From positions 1 through 5,192 of the forward strand of contig JAHIOZ010000003.1 in assembly GCA_018894995.1 (NCBI GenBank): 5,192 nucleotides of DNA, read 5' to 3'. The notes beneath the pieces were generated by a model that was given only the letters and a program-made list of their open reading frames with translations, was not told where the DNA came from and searched no databases. Shown here one piece after another: positions 5,047 through 5,192 of this stretch. Within the stretch, counting starts at the first letter, position 1. Every line of letters starts with the position of its first letter. The stretch comes from Patescibacteria group bacterium. Its GTDB lineage: Bacteria > Patescibacteriota > Minisyncoccia > Phycocordibacterales > UBA12079. A program made the position numbers and the translations under genes.

Positions 5047-5098
5047 CAGGCCGCATCAAATCATCTAAAATGACACCAAACGACCAACGGTTAAATCA

Positions 5099-5126
5099 TT
5101 TAAAAACACACTGAAATCTGTATAAT
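5099..5126 (+). promoter_or_regulatory. Candidate plus-strand promoter at the right edge
   Basis: A perfect TATAAT at 5121-5126 is preceded after 16 bases by a weak -35 candidate, TTTAAA (5099-5104). A second TATAAT lies at 5146-5151. Either could serve the open frame starting at 5165. Confidence 0.4.
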
Positions 5127-5161
5127 TTCTCAAACAAATTATCAATATAATTTTTGAGAAA
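5126..5161. repeat. 36-bp palindrome between promoter and start codon
   Basis: TTTCTCAAA (5126-5134) pairs with TTTGAGAAA (5153-5161). Inside, AATTAT pairs with ATAATT around a CAAT loop, leaving only a 2-base bulge on the left. The palindrome touches the last base of TATAAT and ends three bases before the ATG at 5165, as expected for an operator controlling the plus-strand gene. Confidence 0.5.
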
Positions 5162-5164
5162 AAT

Positions 5165-5192
5165 ATGGACAAAACATCAAAAGAACAATATA
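5165..5192 (+). CDS. Possible start of a plus-strand gene, cut by the window end
   Basis: ATG at 5165 opens a frame reading MDKTSKEQY that runs off the window. Support comes from the upstream TATAAT boxes and palindrome rather than from coding content, and the ribosome site is poor (GAGAAAAAT). Nine codons do not allow a family to be named. It would be transcribed away from the four minus-strand genes. Confidence 0.35.

Overview
The window looks like a piece of a low-G+C, Gram-negative-type bacterial chromosome. All four complete genes lie on the minus strand. Each has a clear Shine-Dalgarno sequence and encodes an exported protein with a Sec signal peptide. The largest combines a dockerin-like calcium-binding segment ending in FGRTDC, a TIGR03790 domain, a fibronectin-III-like domain and a PKD domain. 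This mixture resembles environmental Desulfobacterota, Planctomycetota-Verrucomicrobiota or similar lineages. The assignment is an inference from protein style, and no marker gene is present to confirm it.

Left end (1-600, plus strand): a graveyard of small decayed pieces. It holds one copy of a 35-bp direct repeat, a coding remnant with coiled-coil character, and a roughly 205-bp element bounded by 12-bp inverted repeats. That element contains only the first and last codons of a REP-associated (RAYT, Y1/IS200-like) transposase. A possible frameshifted antitoxin-like fragment follows. A strong terminator (569-596) closes the region and serves the minus-strand gene.

Centre (620-2860): the 647-aa multidomain secreted protein, with a near-consensus promoter (TTTACA-17-TATATT). 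Directly upstream of its -35 box begins a 163-bp palindromic element with 35-bp perfect arms and two internal hairpins. The second copy of the 35-bp direct repeat lies just beyond it, so the gene, its promoter and both mobile-like elements sit between two identical repeats.

Right half (2988-4912): three small cysteine-rich exported proteins. The gene at 4472-4912 encodes a zinc-ribbon-like segment followed by a C-C-CC-C-C cystine-knot-like tail. It has its own terminator, with a UUCG-capped hairpin. The genes at 3591-4226 and 3060-3506 probably form one transcript, running from a TTGACA-16-TACAAT promoter to the terminator at 2988-3021. The first encodes a 211-aa protein with an IPWGAS motif; the second encodes a protein with two CX3CX3C motifs and a proline-rich linker. 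None of the three has a function I can name.

Right edge (4913-5192): a divergent intergenic region with several inverted repeats. It contains a TATAAT promoter overlapped by a 36-bp palindrome, just before a possible plus-strand start codon at 5165 that runs off the window.

Together the complete genes point to an envelope or extracellular function that depends on disulfides and metal ions. No enzymatic pathway can be assigned. The most unusual items are the zinc-ribbon/knottin-like protein, the internally deleted RAYT mini-element, and the palindrome abutting the promoter of the TIGR03790 gene.
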